A stretch of 64,000 nt of DNA, taken from the NCBI RefSeq assembly GCF_963583255.1, contig NC_084818.1, forward strand, positions 15,192,222-15,256,221. Direction: 5' to 3'. Shown here in pieces: positions 12,633-23,669 of this stretch. The notes beneath the pieces are model-generated. The model did no database searches, was not told the DNA's origin, and saw only the letters and a list, made by a program, of their open reading frames with translations. Position 1 is the stretch's first letter. Every line of letters begins with the position of its first letter. The stretch comes from Pyrus communis (taxonomy: Eukaryota; Streptophyta; Magnoliopsida; Rosales; Rosaceae). The position numbers were made by a program, and so were the translations under genes.

Positions 12633-15600
12633 ATGGCCTCCTTTATTTCGAAGCTCTCTGACGAGATCAATAAATGCAAAGATTTCATCGATCGGAATGC
12701 GATCAAAACACTACGCTTTGAAAATGACATGGCCACCACTCATCAGATTCTGGGCCCCCTCTTCAGGGATGCAGTACCGTCGTGCATCACCAGTCTTCTC
12801 AAGGAGCAGTGTCTAACACCCCTGCTCCAAGGGTTCGACTGGTCCAAATGGTGCTTGGCTCGGCCTCAAGGAGCTTGGCCCTCGACCACTACAGCCTGGG
12901 CCGCCTGGGTGGATCGAATGAGATCATTCTTCGGCGAGGAGTGGAAAGCCCTCAGCATCTATGATGCCATCCTGCTCTCGACCATGGAGATTACCATGGA
13001 CAAGGAGCTGCTTATGGCGGCCTTGACTCTATGGTGTTCGACCACCAACACCATGGTCCTTCCATTCGGACCCATCGGCCCTACAATCCTTGACATCTCG
13101 GCCATTCTTGGGACTCCACCATCCGGCCTCCCAATCGACGCCGCTCTTTCTGGATGCCCCTCCCTCCTTGACCTGAAGGCGTTTTTCGACGAGCGGGCCG
13201 TCGAAACGCTCAGCCGAGGAGATCGAGAGCCTTCCAGAGAAGAAGTTCAGAAGCTTCATAAGAACTTCCTCAACTACAACACTCTGATTCTCCACTTTGC
13301 CGGCCGAGGCGAGGAGAGTCTCAGGAAGGGAGAACATGAAGCCTTCCTCTTCTATTGGTACAACAAATTTATTTGTTGTACCAGGTCGAACAAGTGCTTG
13401 GTCGAGAATATGTCGGTGGCCCAGGCCCTGGCTAGTGGTCACTCTCTGGTGCTCAGCTCGGCTATTCTTGCCAACGTCTTTCGTTGCTTGGCCGAGACGA
13501 CCATCAACAAGATTGACCGGCACCAGAATGGGCCCCTCTGGGTTTTCCAACTCTGGCTGCAGGTCGATTTCTCCACTCTTCGGCCTGAGGTCCCCGCCTT
13601 CCAGCGTTCGGCAGCCCTCGGCCCCCAACTTGCCTCTCGACCGGCTCCTCCTCACCGGGCTGACGAGGTCCTCAAGCACTTTTTCAGCCTCAATGTCCTT
13701 TCGGACGACGAGTTCCTGGTGTGCCGGCGCCAGGAGTACCCTACTTCAATCGGGCTCCCGACGGCAACTTGGGCCGCGGCCGAAGACGCGGGCCTTCGTC
13801 AGTCCTGGGGGTCAATCGTAATGGCTCGCGACCTTCCCCTTGGTTGCGATGCCCGCCGAGCCGGTTGGGAGGTCTACCAGCCCCACTTTGTCGCCCGACA
13901 GCTCGGCTACCTCCAAGGTTGCCCCGTACCCCTGATCGTCTCTCGTTCCCTCTTGAGCCGGGGACGTCTTTCTGGTTCTTCCGAGAGGGAGTGCCGGACG
14001 ACGGAGCAAGAGTTTCAGGATCGGTGCAAGAAATTCCGTCTTCGGCCAACCGTTCCGGAATCCTTGGGCACCGACACATTTGGGGACTGGTGGGACGAGT
14101 ACACTTGCGACTTCTTCGGCGCCTCGGTCGAAGACGTGGTGAGCAAAGTGTTTGGTGACCGGCCCAGACCAGCGCCCTCGACTCAACCTAAGGAGTCGGT
14201 CCAAGGTATATTGTTGACTAATTACTTTGCTACTTCAGAAAAAAAGAGAAACTCACTTGTCCTTGTTATTAATTACTTTGCTATTTCAGGGGGTCGCGGG
14301 TCGAAGACAGTCGAGGTGGTCGCCGCGGTGGCAAGGGCGAAGAAGGCGTCCACAAAGAGGACCCTTGTCACCGAGAGGGCGGTCCCTGCCAAACGCCCCC
14401 ACCGAATGGTCGAGCCGGCGGATGATGCCCCTCGCCCATCTAAACGCGTCAAGAAATTGGCGAAGAAGGGCGACCGGGAAATCCATGTCGTCCCCAGTGA
14501 CACTATTGGGATGCCTGCTCCTGTCGGCTCTCCATCTGTGCCGGCTGCCCCGGCTTCTCCAAGCCCGACTCCTCCAGCCGTCTCCCTTCCTGAGGCCACG
14601 GTCGATCCCATCGTCGCACCAGCTCCAGCTTCAAAGCCGGTCGTGGCGCCTGCCGTGGGGAAGTCGGCTGCACCTGCCGAGGCACCCTGTAGTCCAACGG
14701 TCATTTTGGAGGTATAATTCTGCTTCCAATCCTTTTCTTTAGGTTTCTGGTCGTAATACTAATTGTTTTCTTTTTGTTCAGGATGTCGAGAGTGAGAGTG
14801 ACGAAGTCCCGCTGGAACGCCGTCGTCGACCAGTCAACTCTCCTCCCGTCCATCCTCCTCCGGTCGTCGGGGCGACCACTCGACCATGTCCTACTGCGGC
14901 GGATCGTGGCAAGACCTATTGCCGATCCTGAGGCCACGGCCGAAACGTCGATCCACCCACAGGACGAAGACCCTCCCATTCCTCCACAGGAAGTCTCTTC
15001 GGCCTTTGTAAGTCTCGCTTTTTGTTGTGTTGATTTTTTTGTGTGTGGCACATGTTTTTAAAAGACTATTAAATGTCAGGTGCCCGAACATTCATTTCAC
15101 CGGCAATTTTATGCGCCGAGGGGCGTTGTCTATATTTCTTGGCCGCCGTCGTGGCCATCAAATGTAGATGACCTCCATCGGCCGCGTGAATTGCGTGGCG
15201 GTCTAAGGCACTGGGCTCGGCCATTAAGTTCCCTGGGTTCGAGCAATGACCCAGAGGGCATGGCCGAAGTCTCCTCTCGACAGGTCTAAAACAATCCCCT
15301 TTTTTCTTTATGCACTATATCACGACGTCTTTCTTTCCCTCACAAAGTTTTCCTTTTATGTGCAGCCATTGTGGGAAGTGGAGCTTGACGCTCTTCTTCA
15401 GAGCACGACCGGTGAGGCCGGCTCTTCTGCTGCTCCCGTCGAACCAGTGGGCGCCGTGCCCGAGGCCGAAGTCTTCGTGAAGCTGAACGAAGTCCTGTCT
15501 CTTAATGCCTCCCAAGCTCTCCGATGCAAGGGCCTTGACTTTGTTGGAGAGTGTCTTAACGACCTTGCCAGCGGTGGTCACCTGAGCACGGAGAATATCT

Positions 15601-16010
15601 CTTTCCTCACCAACCTCCTGGAGCAGACTCGGCAACACTTCTACATCTTCAAGCGAGCCCTTCAAGCCGAGGATGACTTGAAGGCTGCCAAGGTCGCGCA
15701 AGAGGCCGGCCGAGCTGAGATGGAGGCAATCAAAGCTAAGAAGGCGAAGCTGATCGAGTTTGATCGCCAGATTTTTGACCTCCAGCGTCAAATTTCTGAC
15801 CTTCAACGGCAAAGGTCTGCTGCTGCTGCCGAGCTTGAGAAGGACTTCGAGGCCAACAAGGCTCGGCTGATGGCCTTCGCTGCTGGTGCACGGCATGTCC
15901 AGCAGCTGCAGTTCAATAGGAAGACCAGGCAGGCTGAGATCATCCTGGGCGAAGCGAAGTGGCTGGAGCTAAAAGCTGCCCTTGAGACTTTCCTCCCCTC
16001 GACCCCTTAG
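12633..16010 (+). pseudogene. plant mobile domain (PMD) protein with coiled-coil C-terminus, antisense passenger gene of the Tat element; frameshifted in exon 3
   Basis: Proposed exons are 12633-14205, 14290-14711, 14782-15007, 15080-15283 and 15366-16010; all introns are GT-AG. Exon 1 encodes a PMD-like region (about residues 60-400) with the family's Trp-rich segments and a LPFGPIGPTILDISAILGTP block, the conserved 'G..T.TL.D...LLG.P' pattern. Exon 2 is Pro/Ala-rich with a bipartite basic nuclear signal (KRPHR...PSKRVKKLAKK). Exon 5 encodes a long helical, coiled-coil tail (Glu/Lys/Ala-rich, FDRQIFDLQRQISDLQRQ). Exon 3 starts in frame but meets a stop at about 14929, while its second half continues in the next frame into exon 4, so a single-base-type frameshift lies near 14910-14925. 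Intron 1 (84 bp) is itself open, so exons 1-2 form a 694-codon open frame. PMD proteins are known as host silencing factors and as cargo of transposons; the role of this copy is unknown. Confidence 0.75.
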
Positions 16011-16054
16011 GAATTCACCATTGTATTTGTATTTGTTCTTGTAATGATTTTTTG

Positions 16055-16118
16055 TTATCAATACAATGGTCGTTTTGCTATCAATACAATGGTCGTCTTG
16101 CTATCAATACAATGGTTT
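16055..16118 (+). repeat. three tandem 24-bp repeats between the convergent genes
   Basis: Three copies of a unit containing TATCAATACAATGGTCGT in tandem. They lie in the 108-bp gap between the stop of the passenger gene and the stop of pol, so they sit in the predicted 3' UTR of both. Confidence 0.8.
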
Positions 16119-19100
16119 TACTCTTGCATTTCCCATGTAATTGGATAGTACTTCTTTAAAAACTTTCCATTAATCGGCAATTTGTGAACTGAACCCGTCC
16201 GATCTCTTAGATGATATGCCCCCTTGCCAAGGACCTTGTGAACGATGAATGGCCCTTCCCAATTTGGCGACCATTTACCAAATCTGGGGTCTTTAATCCC
16301 AACGGGCAACACAGTTTGCCAAACCAATTCTCCCTTGCCGGACGTTTTTTGTCTTACACGCTGATTATACGCTCGCTCGGCAATTTTCTTTTGTGCTACT
16401 AACAAGTTACCCGCGTCGATTCGACTTTCTTCTAAGTCTTCTAACTCTTGTCGCATCGCTTGACTATATTCAATACTGTACAAATCACTCTGCTCGATTA
16501 CTCGCAACGAGCTTATACTCAATTCAACCAGTAACATAGCGTTGTGTCCATAAGTTAATGCGTAAGGAGTGGTTCCAGTGGCCGACCGAGGTGAAGTTCG
16601 GTATGCCCATAATGCTTCATTTAACTTCAAATGCCACAAACCAGGTTTCTCTTTTACCGTCTTTTCAAGGATGCCGATCAACACTTTATTGCTTGCCTCG
16701 GCCTGCCCGTTGGCCTGTGGGTAGTACGGCGTAGATTGCTCGAGTCGGATATTCAAACTTACCGCGTATTCCCTAAACTTATCGGCCGTAAATATAGTGC
16801 CATTATCAGTTATGATCGTTTCCGGCACGCCGAATCTGGTCACAATATTCTCCTCTAAGAAGTTGCATACCTCTTTAGCAGTTAATTCGGCGTATGACCT
16901 TGCCTCGACCCACTTAGTGAAATAGTCAGTCGCTACAATTATCCATGCGTGTTTCGCTGCCCCCGATGATGGCGTGATTTTGCCAATTACATCCATTGCC
17001 CAAACCCTGAACGGCCACGGTTTAGTAACCGAGTGTAGCAATTCGGCCGGGGCTCTCTGCACGGGTCCATGAATTTGGCATGATACGCATCTCCGTGCAT
17101 ATTCGATGCAATCCTTTAATATATTGGGCCAAAAATAACCGTGTCATCGGAGCAACCAGCGCATCTTTCGTCCAGATTGGTGTGCTCCGCAAATTCCTTC
17201 ATGTACCTCGGCCATTACTTGGGCAGCCTCGTGTGGGCCGAGGCACAATAGTAGTAAACCATCATTGCCCTTGTGATATAATTCATTTTGATACGACACG
17301 TAATTCGTGGCGAGCACCGTCGTTCTTCGGTCGTGTTTCCCATTAGGGTTATCGAGGTACCGTAACATCGTCTTTCTCCAATCATCTGGTTCTACTTCGA
17401 CGGCACATACTTCTACGGGATCTCCTCGTTCTAGTAGGGATGGGAGCAACATTACCCTTGTACGTATTACGTGCGCGCGTTGGAGAGTTTGCTGATTGAT
17501 CAAGGCGGGGTATGAGCGTTGACCCGTGGTCGCAATTCCCACAATTCGAACTAGTTTTCCCCCCATGAGTTGTGCTCCGGAGGCGATCTGGGCGAGTTCG
17601 TCGGCGTCAGTATTGTGTATACGTGAGATGTGTTCAAATGTGATCCGTTCGAACGACTCGGCCAAGTAGGTAGCGACCATGTGATAGGGAGCTAAAGTAC
17701 AACTCATGCAACAAAAAACGTCGTTCAGTTGATTAATTACAAGTTCGGAATCACCGAGGACGAGAACGCGGGGGGCCCGCAGATCGTGTAAAACATGGAG
17801 GCCGATAATGAGGGCTTCATATTCGGCCTGATTATTGGTACAGCTGAAATCTAACTTGAGAGAAAAATACCATCGGCAGTGGTTAGGCGACTGAATTGCG
17901 ATACCGATACCCGCCGAGGTCAAAGTACTGGAACCATCAAAATGCATAGTCCAATGGGTATCGCGGGTGGTAACGAAACCGATGTCAACATCGCCTCCCT
18001 CAAAACCATAAGGGGAAGGGTGTTGTGCCAGGAAGTCGGCGAGGGCTTACCCCTTAACGGCCTTTTGGGGTACATACTGAAGGCTGAATTCGGATAAGGC
18101 GAGCGTCCATTTCCCGATTCGGCCTTTGACAATGGGCCGAGTCAGCATGTAACAAATTACGTCTGTTTGGGCGATGACCTGCGTAACTGTTGGGAGCATG
18201 TAATGCCGAAGCTTGGATGCGGCAAAAAACAACGCTAAGCAAAGTTTTTCGACAAGTGCATAATTAATCTCTGGGGAATTCAGGTTTCGGCTAAGGTAAA
18301 AGATAGCTTGTTCACGCCCGACATTATTATCTTGCGCGAGGAGGCAACCAATGGATTCGGCGGCTGCCAAAATGTATAATTTAAGGGGTTTGTTGCGACA
18401 AGGTGGAACGAGCGGAGTGGAAAGGGCCACCTTGATTTGCGTAAATGCAGTTTGATGCTCTTCGCGCCATTCAAATCGGTCAGTCTCCTTCAGTTTAAGG
18501 AGCGTAGAGAATGCTTTCATTTTACCGGCCGAATTGGCGATGAAACGTCGGAGGAAATTTATCTGCCCGAGTAACGACTAGAGCTGTTTCTTTGTCGTCG
18601 GAGGTGGGGCGCTAATGATGGCGCGGGCTTTATTTTCATCAACCTCGATGCCGCGATGGTGCACCAAAAATCCTAGGAAATTACCGGCCGAAACACCGAA
18701 AGCACACTTGGCCGGGTTCATTTTGAGGTTGTTCTTGCGCATGCGAAGGAACGCTTGCCTCAGGTCGTCCAGGTGTGTTTGACGACGTTTGGATTTTACG
18801 ACCACATCATCGATATAAACTTCAACGATTGTACCGATTAAGTAGTGGAAGATCATATTCATGGCTCGTTGGTATGTGGCGCCGGCGTTCTTGAGGCCGA
18901 AAGGCATGACTACCCATTCGTAAGTACCAAGTGCCCCCGGGCAACAGAAAGCCGTCTTGTGGACGTCAGCTTCGGCGATGAAAATCTGGTTGTAACCCGC
19001 ATGACCGTCCATAAAAGATAGCAGTTCATGATTAGCTGCGGCATCAATTAATAAATCTGAGATCGGCATCGTATATTCGTCCTTGGGAGTAGCCAGATTT

Positions 19101-21998
19101 AGATTACGGAAATCGATGCAAATGCGAAGGGCACCGTTTTTCTTTAACACGGGGACGATATTGGCCAACCATTCGACATAACGAGCGGTCCTAATAAACC
19201 TGGCTTTTAGAAGCCGAACTAATTCTTCCTTAATGCCGAGTTGTACTTCGTTCGAAAATCGGCGAGGAGGCTGTCGAAAAGGCTTACACCCCTCCTTGAT
19301 GCGTAGCTCATGCTCTACAAGGTTTCGGTCGAGGCCTGGCATTTCATGATAGCTCCACGCGAAGCAATCTTTAAATTCGTGTAGTAACTTCCGGAGTTCG
19401 ACCTTCATGGACGGTGGGAGTAACGCGCTAATAAACAATGTTCGAGGATCATCGGCCATGCCTACGTTAACTTCCTCTAGCGGGTCCTTGACTTGAGGCC
19501 GATGGTCTTCGAGTTCGGCCGGCGCAGCTTGAACTTTATCGAAAGATAGAGCGGGGCCGTTATCTGCTTCGGCCAAAAATTCGATTAAATTGATGCCGGA
19601 ATTTGGTTGCTTGGTAATGGCATACCAATGGGCCAGCAGACGTTCCATTGTGGATGAAACCGCGGCCTGTCGCCGTTCTTGCGTGGTGTGCTCAATCATC
19701 GGCATTGGTGACTAAATCTGCCAAACCAAGTCTCGCCTTATCCTGTTGGACAGTCTCGGCGCCGACCTCAATCACTTTCTGTACCGAAATTCTCGTCGGC
19801 CGTCCATCCTCGTTAAGGCCTTGGAGGGTGATGTAGCCGACGTGATTATCATAATAGCGAGCCTGAATCATGTTGGTCTCAAATGGTTGGTTATCGGCTG
19901 GGTGTACTACGACCGATTTGCCATCCCAAAAAATGAGGACTTGATAGAGTGATTAAGGGATGCAACTGGTTTGGTGGATCCAGTCGCGGCCAAGTAATGC
20001 GTTATAATCGGTCTTGGAATCAATGATAAAGAATGTCGTCATGTGTTGACGACCGGCAATGGTAACTTCCAACGGGAGCACCCCTTTGGTCTGAGACTTA
20101 TCCCCAACGAAGCTGCTCATAGTGATCCCTGATGGAATGAGTTCATTATCAGAACGGCGTAAAGCCTTCATGACGGATATTGACATAATGTTGACTGTGG
20201 CTCCACAGTCGACAAACACTTTGGAAATGGGAAATCCTTCGATGTGAGCCGTGACATACAACGGCTTCAGGTGTTGGAGATTAACCGAGGGGGAGCGGGG
20301 AAATAGCTCGGCCAAAGCTGCCTTAAGGTTGTCCCCGCTTCGGTTTTCTCTATCGTCGTCGTTTGCGACGAAGTCTACTTGTGTTGCTTCCTCGGCAACC
20401 ACATCTCCGTCCAAGAAATTCGACTGGTGGGTACCTGGCTGGAATTCAGCTGGTAGGACGTGGACCATACTGATCTCCATATGTTCGAGGACCGAGGGAC
20501 CCATTTGATCCTGGTCGTCGTCTTCTGCAGAACTATCCTCAGTAGTAGTTGGCGGAACATCCTCGATTAAACTTTTGAGTTCCTTGGTAAGAACCGGTAT
20601 CTGAGACGTGGGAACCAAATCGAGTGCGGGTGGGCTATTTCCCTCGACGATGTTGACTGCCGAAGATTTACGTTGGTCCTTGGCTACACGGGCTCGTTCT
20701 TCATAGGCAATACGGGCGTTCCTCGTGTCTAGATATGTATCCAGCCGTGCTATCCGTTGTTCCTCGTCGGTCGTGAGGCCGAAAAACGATACAGCCGAGA
20801 AAACTTCGAAATGATAGCGTAAATGCTGAAGGTCTTTAAGCGAAAAGGGTAATTCGACGGTGTCGATGTCTGTATAGGGATCGACCTCAAAACCAAGGAC
20901 CCGAGCCTCCCGTATATGTTGGAACCTAGCTTTAATTGCTGGGTCGGAAGTTTTCTGGATAATTTGCTCGGCATCAGGGCAAGTTAAAGCTAAGTCGAGG
21001 GCTTCCTGACACGCCTTGGGTAATCCGTACAAGTCATTGGCGGAGTATTTCTTATGAAACTCTCGCATGTATTCCAAGGATTCACCGAGGAATGGAGGGT
21101 GTAAGTTGCGCCGTATTTTAATAAACGGCTCGCGCGGTGGTAACGGAGAAAGTTTCTTTTCGGCCTCTTGTCTAAAATACTCTAGACGAGCTCTCGTTTC
21201 CCCAGGCCGGAGAAGGATCTTAATACGTTTCTCAGATTCCTCAATGGTGGTTTCGAAATCAGCAGCCGCTACTTTCTTCCCTTCGGCTAACTCGGTCATG
21301 ATAGTCGGGGTTGGCCGTTCGCTACTGTCTTCCACGGCCTTCTTTGGCTTCCACTGGTTGACCGGGCTGGCCTGCGTTTCTCGTCGCCGAGCCATGCAAT
21401 CTATTCGTTGACGACGACGTTTTTGGGATTTGGACAGCGCCGTATATAAGCCAGTCGAAGAATTGTAACTATACCAGCGTTGATCCGATGTCCTGGGTGG
21501 TTTGAAAGTTTTGCGATCGGCTGGTGAGCCCGAACTATTGGTATTGCGCGAGTAATAATCCTCGTTGTAGAAAGGTGCGTCGAAATCCAGGCGCTGCCTG
21601 ACCGAGGTCTGGTCGTTCGGCCGTACTTGTGGGCCGAGTCGATCAAACACTTGACGTCGTGGACCGTTACCAAGTCTCTTCGGTGATGTTACAGGGGCCG
21701 TGGAGGTTGTTGAAGATGTCTTCTTCCCAGGTTCAACTGGTGTTTTACAATGATCGCATAAAACCTCTGATCCATGAGTTTCGTCGGAACTTGACCTCGT
21801 CATAGGCTCATCGGCGGGTGGCCCCGCTTGTTCGGTTGGTGGTGCATTTGAAAATATATCAAGCCTTAATCTTGTGCGGCCATTCTGTTGACGGACATGT
21901 TGCACCGGGACGTATTCAGCCTTCCCTTTGTTTTTTGGAAGGTGGACATCCACCATACCAATCGTTGTTGAAGGGAAAGGATTAACGTCGACTGCCAT
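16118..21998 (-). pseudogene. Tat pol polyprotein: protease, RT, RNase H, second RNase H, integrase; broken by stops and a frameshift
   Basis: Read right to left. A long linker is followed by an aspartic protease with VDCGAT (not the usual DSGA/DTGA) and the GRDW end motif (about 20250-19960). A stop (TAA, 19953-19955) follows, then sequence still homologous in the same frame, then a frameshift near 19690. RT spans 19705-18580 with the YIDDVVVK catalytic box and the MPFGLKNA motif. Stops follow at 18578-18580 (TAG) and 18047-18049 (TAA), flanking a degenerate first RNase H. The second RNase H has MHFDGSS, NNQAEYEAL and LGDSELV catalytic-type motifs (17947-17400). A stop at 17144-17146 (TGA) splits the integrase zinc region (His side before it, CxxC after). 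The core has DVIG, TDNG and a Glu-containing QANGQAE motif. The last three stops are all in one frame, so the ancestral frame is evident. Autonomous function is not expected. Confidence 0.92.
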
Positions 21999-23624
21999 CT
22001 ACTTTTCCGGAAATTTCAACTTTCCTTTTTCGATCCAACTTTGAATTGTGTCTCGGAACACAACACAATTATTGGTTGCATGCTTATTAGAATTATGATA
22101 CTTGCAGTATATCTTTCCTTTTAATTCATCGGCCTTAGGGATAGTATGCCCCGGCCGAAGCTTGATGATTTTTGCTGCCAATAATTGATCGAAAATTGCA
22201 TCAGCTTTGGTGATATCAAAAGTGTATACTTTTGATGACTTACTCATTTCCTCGGCGGCCAAACGGGTTTTGGTGTCTTTGGAATTTACTTGCGCCAAAG
22301 CCTTGCAAACATAGGGTTTGTCTATTACGATCTCGGCCGCATCCACACTAACATACTGAGGGTCTTCACTTTCGGCCGATGCATAGCTAACCGTGGGATT
22401 CTTATACAACGTTCCCCGGGATGGTGACTTTGATATCTTTTCTTCTCGGAGCAGATAATCATATTGTTCAACGTGTTGAGCAAGTTCGTACATATCTCGA
22501 ATATTTGCCCCCAGGAACTTCTTTTTGTACTCCACGTCTAATCCGTTAAGGGCGATCCTGACGAATTCCACTTCGGGGAGTGGTACTCGGCACCAATTCC
22601 TGGCCGACTTAAACCTTGTTAAGTATTCCATTGGAGATTCGTCGGATGCTTGAGCCATCCTAGCCAAGGATGATACGGACATCTCCATCCCTGGCCGATA
22701 GAATTGTTCATGGAACTTTTCGACTAATTCTTCCCAACTCTGCACAAAATTGGGTGGAAGATTAATGTACCAGGCGAAAGCTGAGCCTGTCAGTGAAAAA
22801 TTAAACAAACGTAGTTTGTAGAAGTCGCTATTGACGTCTCCACACTGCGCTGTGAACCGAGCCACATGTTCTAATGAGGATAAAGACGATTCCCCAGCGA
22901 AGAGGCTGAAATCAGGGATCTTAAATCCTCGTAGGTATTCAAACCTTTCTACATAAGCCGGGTATGGATGGATGAATTTTGGGAACTTCGGCCCTTTCTT
23001 CAAGGCCGAATCAATCATTCTCTGGACTTCGGTCACGTTCACGAAAACGACTTCTTTTCCCTGGCTTGGTCCCTCGGATTTATTTCCTGGTCCACCTCTT
23101 CTTTCTAAGGTGACTGGTTGCGGCCGGGTAGATCCTCTCTCGGCTGGTACTGGCATATTCGTCGAAAGCTGCCGAGGTGGGCCAGCCTGGCCATCTTCGA
23201 AGGTTTTACTAACCAATAGTTCAAGCATCCTGGTTTGTGTATCGCTATTACTTCGTATTGCTTCTAGCAAATCATTCATCTTCTGACCAATCGACTGCTC
23301 GACCTGACGATATTGTTCATCCAGTCGTCTTCGAAGGAATGTCCTGGTTGGTGGATCGGAACCTTCCCCACCATCGTCATCACAATCTTCCACAATCCCT
23401 TCTGCAAACATTCCAGCCGTTTGATTCGGGACTGTTGGGTTGTGAGGTTGCCCGCCGAGACAGATTTCATTCTCTCGGCGTGTTACACTTGTGGCCTCGG
23501 GCGGCGCAACAATGATCGGATTTTTTGTAAAGTGCAAATCCTGCCCAAGGCCTTGCACTGGCAAGTCAGTTGTTGACTTTCCCATGGTTGTTTTCTTCTT
23601 TGTAGACCGTGTTTCAACGGGCAT
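21999..23624 (-). CDS. Tat gag protein, 541 aa, open reading frame intact
   Basis: Capsid-type retrotransposon gag region in the middle (SAFAWYINLPPNFVQSWEEL and the following FHEQFYRPG and ESPMEYLTRFKSARNWC stretches, about residues 230-370). It is the structural protein that packages element RNA. The C-terminus has a short C-x2-H...C cluster (CKYHNSNKHATNNC) rather than a classic CCHC knuckle. The start Met lies only 45 bp inside the 5' LTR, right after the primer binding site. The stop is a single TAG (AAG TAG ATG), and pol continues in the same frame. This may be a readthrough stop or a nonsense change in a former single gag-pol frame. Confidence 0.9.
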   Translation of the reverse strand: MPVETRSTKKKTTMGKSTTDLPVQGLGQDLHFTKNPIIVAPPEATSVTRRENEICLGGQPHNPTVPNQTAGMFAEGIVEDCDDDGGEGSDPPTRTFLRRRLDEQYRQVEQSIGQKMNDLLEAIRSNSDTQTRMLELLVSKTFEDGQAGPPRQLSTNMPVPAERGSTRPQPVTLERRGGPGNKSEGPSQGKEVVFVNVTEVQRMIDSALKKGPKFPKFIHPYPAYVERFEYLRGFKIPDFSLFAGESSLSSLEHVARFTAQCGDVNSDFYKLRLFNFSLTGSAFAWYINLPPNFVQSWEELVEKFHEQFYRPGMEMSVSSLARMAQASDESPMEYLTRFKSARNWCRVPLPEVEFVRIALNGLDVEYKKKFLGANIRDMYELAQHVEQYDYLLREEKISKSPSRGTLYKNPTVSYASAESEDPQYVSVDAAEIVIDKPYVCKALAQVNSKDTKTRLAAEEMSKSSKVYTFDITKADAIFDQLLAAKIIKLRPGHTIPKADELKGKIYCKYHNSNKHATNNCVVFRDTIQSWIEKGKLKFPEK

Positions 23625-23649
23625 GAACTCCGAAGGTTTAGCACAAAGG

Positions 23650-23669
23650 TCCCACCGGGCGTGCCAAAA
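23650..23669 (-). other. primer binding site of the Tat element
   Basis: On the minus strand the bases after the 5' LTR end (GGTCAACA) read TTTTGGCACGCCCGGTGGGA. The TGG that would pair with a tRNA CCA end lies 2 bases in. The position next to the LTR fixes the function; I do not name the tRNA. Confidence 0.7.

Noticed and set aside
13029..14704. Long minus-strand open frames (216, 130, 143 aa) opposite the passenger gene
   Set aside because: They are GC-rich antisense shadows of the + strand PMD exons, with no family motifs.
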